A stretch of DNA of 64,000 nucleotides from Datura wrightii. Lineage: Eukaryota; Streptophyta; Magnoliopsida; Solanales; Solanaceae. The first letter of the stretch is position 1; each line of letters starts with the position of its first letter. Positions 62,248 through 64,000 of the stretch are shown in pieces. The notes beneath the pieces were generated by a model, which was given only the letters and a program-made list of their open reading frames with translations, did not search any database and was not told where the DNA came from. Location: positions 110,515,501-110,579,500 of the forward strand of contig JASDFA010000020.1 in NCBI GenBank assembly GCA_035772735.1, written 5' to 3'. The translations under genes were made by a program, and so were the position numbers.

Positions 62248-62681
62248 AGAATTTGATATTTAGTAGAACTAGGAAGGAGATTTAAAAGTAGATAAAAAGA
62301 AGAAAAGGTAAGATAAAAATAGGAAAAGAAAATTTGATATTTAATAGAATTAGAAAGGAGATTTAAAAATTAGAAAAGAATTTTAAATAAAAAAAACCTA
62401 ACTTTGGCTAGAGAAACGTCAAACAATTAAATTTTTTTTAAAAAAATATGCAGCTTTAAAAAAGGAAAAATGCTCTTATTGAGATTCAAACCCTGGCCAT
62501 AGAGGTTACTGTACACTCACTTCCCCATAAAAACCAAAGCACCCACCAATTTTTATGTTCAATGGGTGCTTATTAATATATTATATCATATTATTTGATT
62601 TTTCTGTATAAATATACAAAGTTAGTATCGGGGTCAATGGGTACTCGAGCACTCGGCATGAGTTACGTAAATACGCCCCTG

Positions 62682-64000
62682 GTTGAGAAATATTTTTGCT
62701 AGTCATAAATTTGAATTCTAAGTCTTTATTACAAGCTTCATTGATTTGGGGGGGGAGGGGGGTTACCCCTAGAGATGATGAAATTTCTATTGTTTTAAAT
62801 TTGCCAAAGGAAAAAAGGGATGAAATCTATCCATGATAGTAGGTCGTTTAACTTTTCTTTCGACTGTAGTTGATCCTTTATCCATACAATCATAGTTTCC
62901 AAATTAAGAGTGAAAGGTGAGCTACGACAAGTTGGCCTTTCCTTCCATGATATGACAAGGCAATTCGAACGATACCAAAACTGAATATGGGTAAATCCAT
63001 GATCTTTCCATTGTTTTGGTCAATCATCTAGAATCTATAGAGTAATAAACTATTCCTGTTGACTTGCAAAAATCTGGTCAAGTTTTGAGGCACCAACATA
63101 TTCTTTAACTCCTTCCAACTGTAGTTGATCCTTTAGCCATACAATCATAGTTTTGAAATTATTTCTATAGTTGATCCTTCAGCCATACAATCATAGTTTC
63201 CAAATTAATCAAACTTTAAAAAAACTTGTGAATGGGTGGATGGTGGAAAACAGGTCACCAAATCTTCACTGAACTTTATAGCGAAGGCCTGCTGGACACT
63301 AGTACGCCACAGACTGATGCCGACTGTGAATGACAACACACTCAGTGGGGATAGGGCAGCCTGATAGCATGCATCATGTCACGGTATGAGATCAATATCC
63401 TAAGGGTGATAGCCAACGAGATTTGGGATCTTTTGAAGTTAGAGACGTAGCTTAATTACAATTGCATGACTTTTGTGGATCTTTATGTGGTATTTAAATT
63501 ATGAGCATGAGTAGTTGTAGTTACCAGTGCATGAACTGGATAGGTAGATTCAATGCAAACTGGTACCATGAGTAACTGAGATTGTATACCTAGTTCGATA
63601 CTGCATTTAGGATCAAGACCTTGCCCGGTTGGTCTTTGCATAGGCTTTAGGATAGTTGGGGTTAGGATATGATCATAGGCTATTATAGATTGATTAGTCA
63701 CTTTAGCCTAAATTACCCTACCAAATAGTGAAGAATTCCTTGATCCCGATTTTGAACCTTATATTGACCGTTTTTCTTTGATTCACCTTCAACCTTACCT
63801 ATTTTTTTATAATGAACCTGTGTTGGCCTTGGTCCCTCCTTGGACATTGTGAACCTCAATCCAAGTGAAATGCTAAGTTGAGGATGGCTATAGCAGGAGT
63901 ACATAGATTGTGGGGAGGTGAAAAAGGAAAAGAAAGAATTAAAAGAGTTAAAAAATGAGGTGTGGTGTGAAAAAAATATAGAGCAAAAAAAGAAAAATTG
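62682..64000. other. Intergenic DNA without recognisable gene
   Basis: Short open frames are present but none has family features. Three diverged copies of a ~45-bp segment containing TGTAGTTGATCCTTTAGCCA followed by TACAATCATAGTTT occur at about 62866, 63119 and 63170. A run of G near 62750 and AT-rich ends are the only other features. Confidence 0.5.

Larger units (their letters stand above)
58281..62681 (-). mobile_element. Decayed hAT transposon (DUF4371 / zinc-finger-MYM-like type)
   Basis: The right end reads CGCCCCTG on the plus strand, i.e. CAGGGGCG on the minus strand, followed inward by CTCGAGTACCCATTGACCCC, the usual 5' terminus of this hAT group. The left end region CAGACAGAGCAGACCC with CTCGGGAGTGCACCTGCAC resembles the opposite terminus, but I found no matching 8-bp duplication, so the left boundary is tentative. 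Transposase remains lie between. An (AATA)n run is at 62220-62247. Confidence 0.6.

Noticed and set aside
63483..63904. Two minus-strand frames of 63-72 residues
   Set aside because: No start context, no domain, composition like random sequence; not supported as genes.

Overview
This is a nuclear plant sequence, most probably from a Solanaceae genome. The signs are spliced genes with a chloroplast transit peptide, Ty3/Gypsy chromovirus-type retrotransposons primed by initiator-Met tRNA, hAT elements, and a 119-bp intronic MITE whose termini resemble a short inverted-repeat family I associate with Solanaceae. About 80% of the window is transposable elements. Only two host genes are convincing.

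Layout. (1) 1-19632: minus-strand Ty3/Gypsy elements nested in each other. A complete 10.8-kb element (5451-16257; two 2775-bp LTRs, PBS, PPT, GGGGG target duplication) sits inside an older, internally reduced relative with LTR pieces at 1-2417 and 17881-19556. (2) 19633-22913: a plus-strand LTR fragment and a decayed minus-strand gag with its PBS, followed by an LTR of undefined length. (3) 24240-25070: a non-autonomous hAT element with an 8-bp target duplication. (4) 25290-50725: three copies (A and B direct, C inverted) of a ~3.1-kb AT-rich element whose core is an array of near-perfect ~50-bp palindromes. Copy B is split by a plus-strand Gypsy element (29556-45279, TTAGT duplication). The 3' LTR of that element is split by a solo LTR (39970-45192, ACCAG duplication), which is itself split by a further minus-strand solo LTR (41484-44434). 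(5) 50993-58115: two convergent host genes: a five-exon gene for a 167-residue protein of unknown function (+), and a six-exon gene for a 458-residue, probably plastid-targeted DUF4336 protein (-). Each has a MITE in an intron. (6) about 58281-62681: a decayed hAT transposon of the DUF4371/zinc-finger-MYM-like type, about 165 bp upstream of the DUF4336 start codon. (7) 62682-64000: no recognisable gene.

The most unusual signals are the palindrome-array elements, the complete Gypsy element whose ~1590-codon reading frame has no net frameshift but ten in-frame stops that are all TAG, and a solo LTR packed with GAGTC/GACTC-centred palindromes. All coordinates and alignments were made by eye. Exon structures rest on splice-site and frame consistency, not on transcript data.
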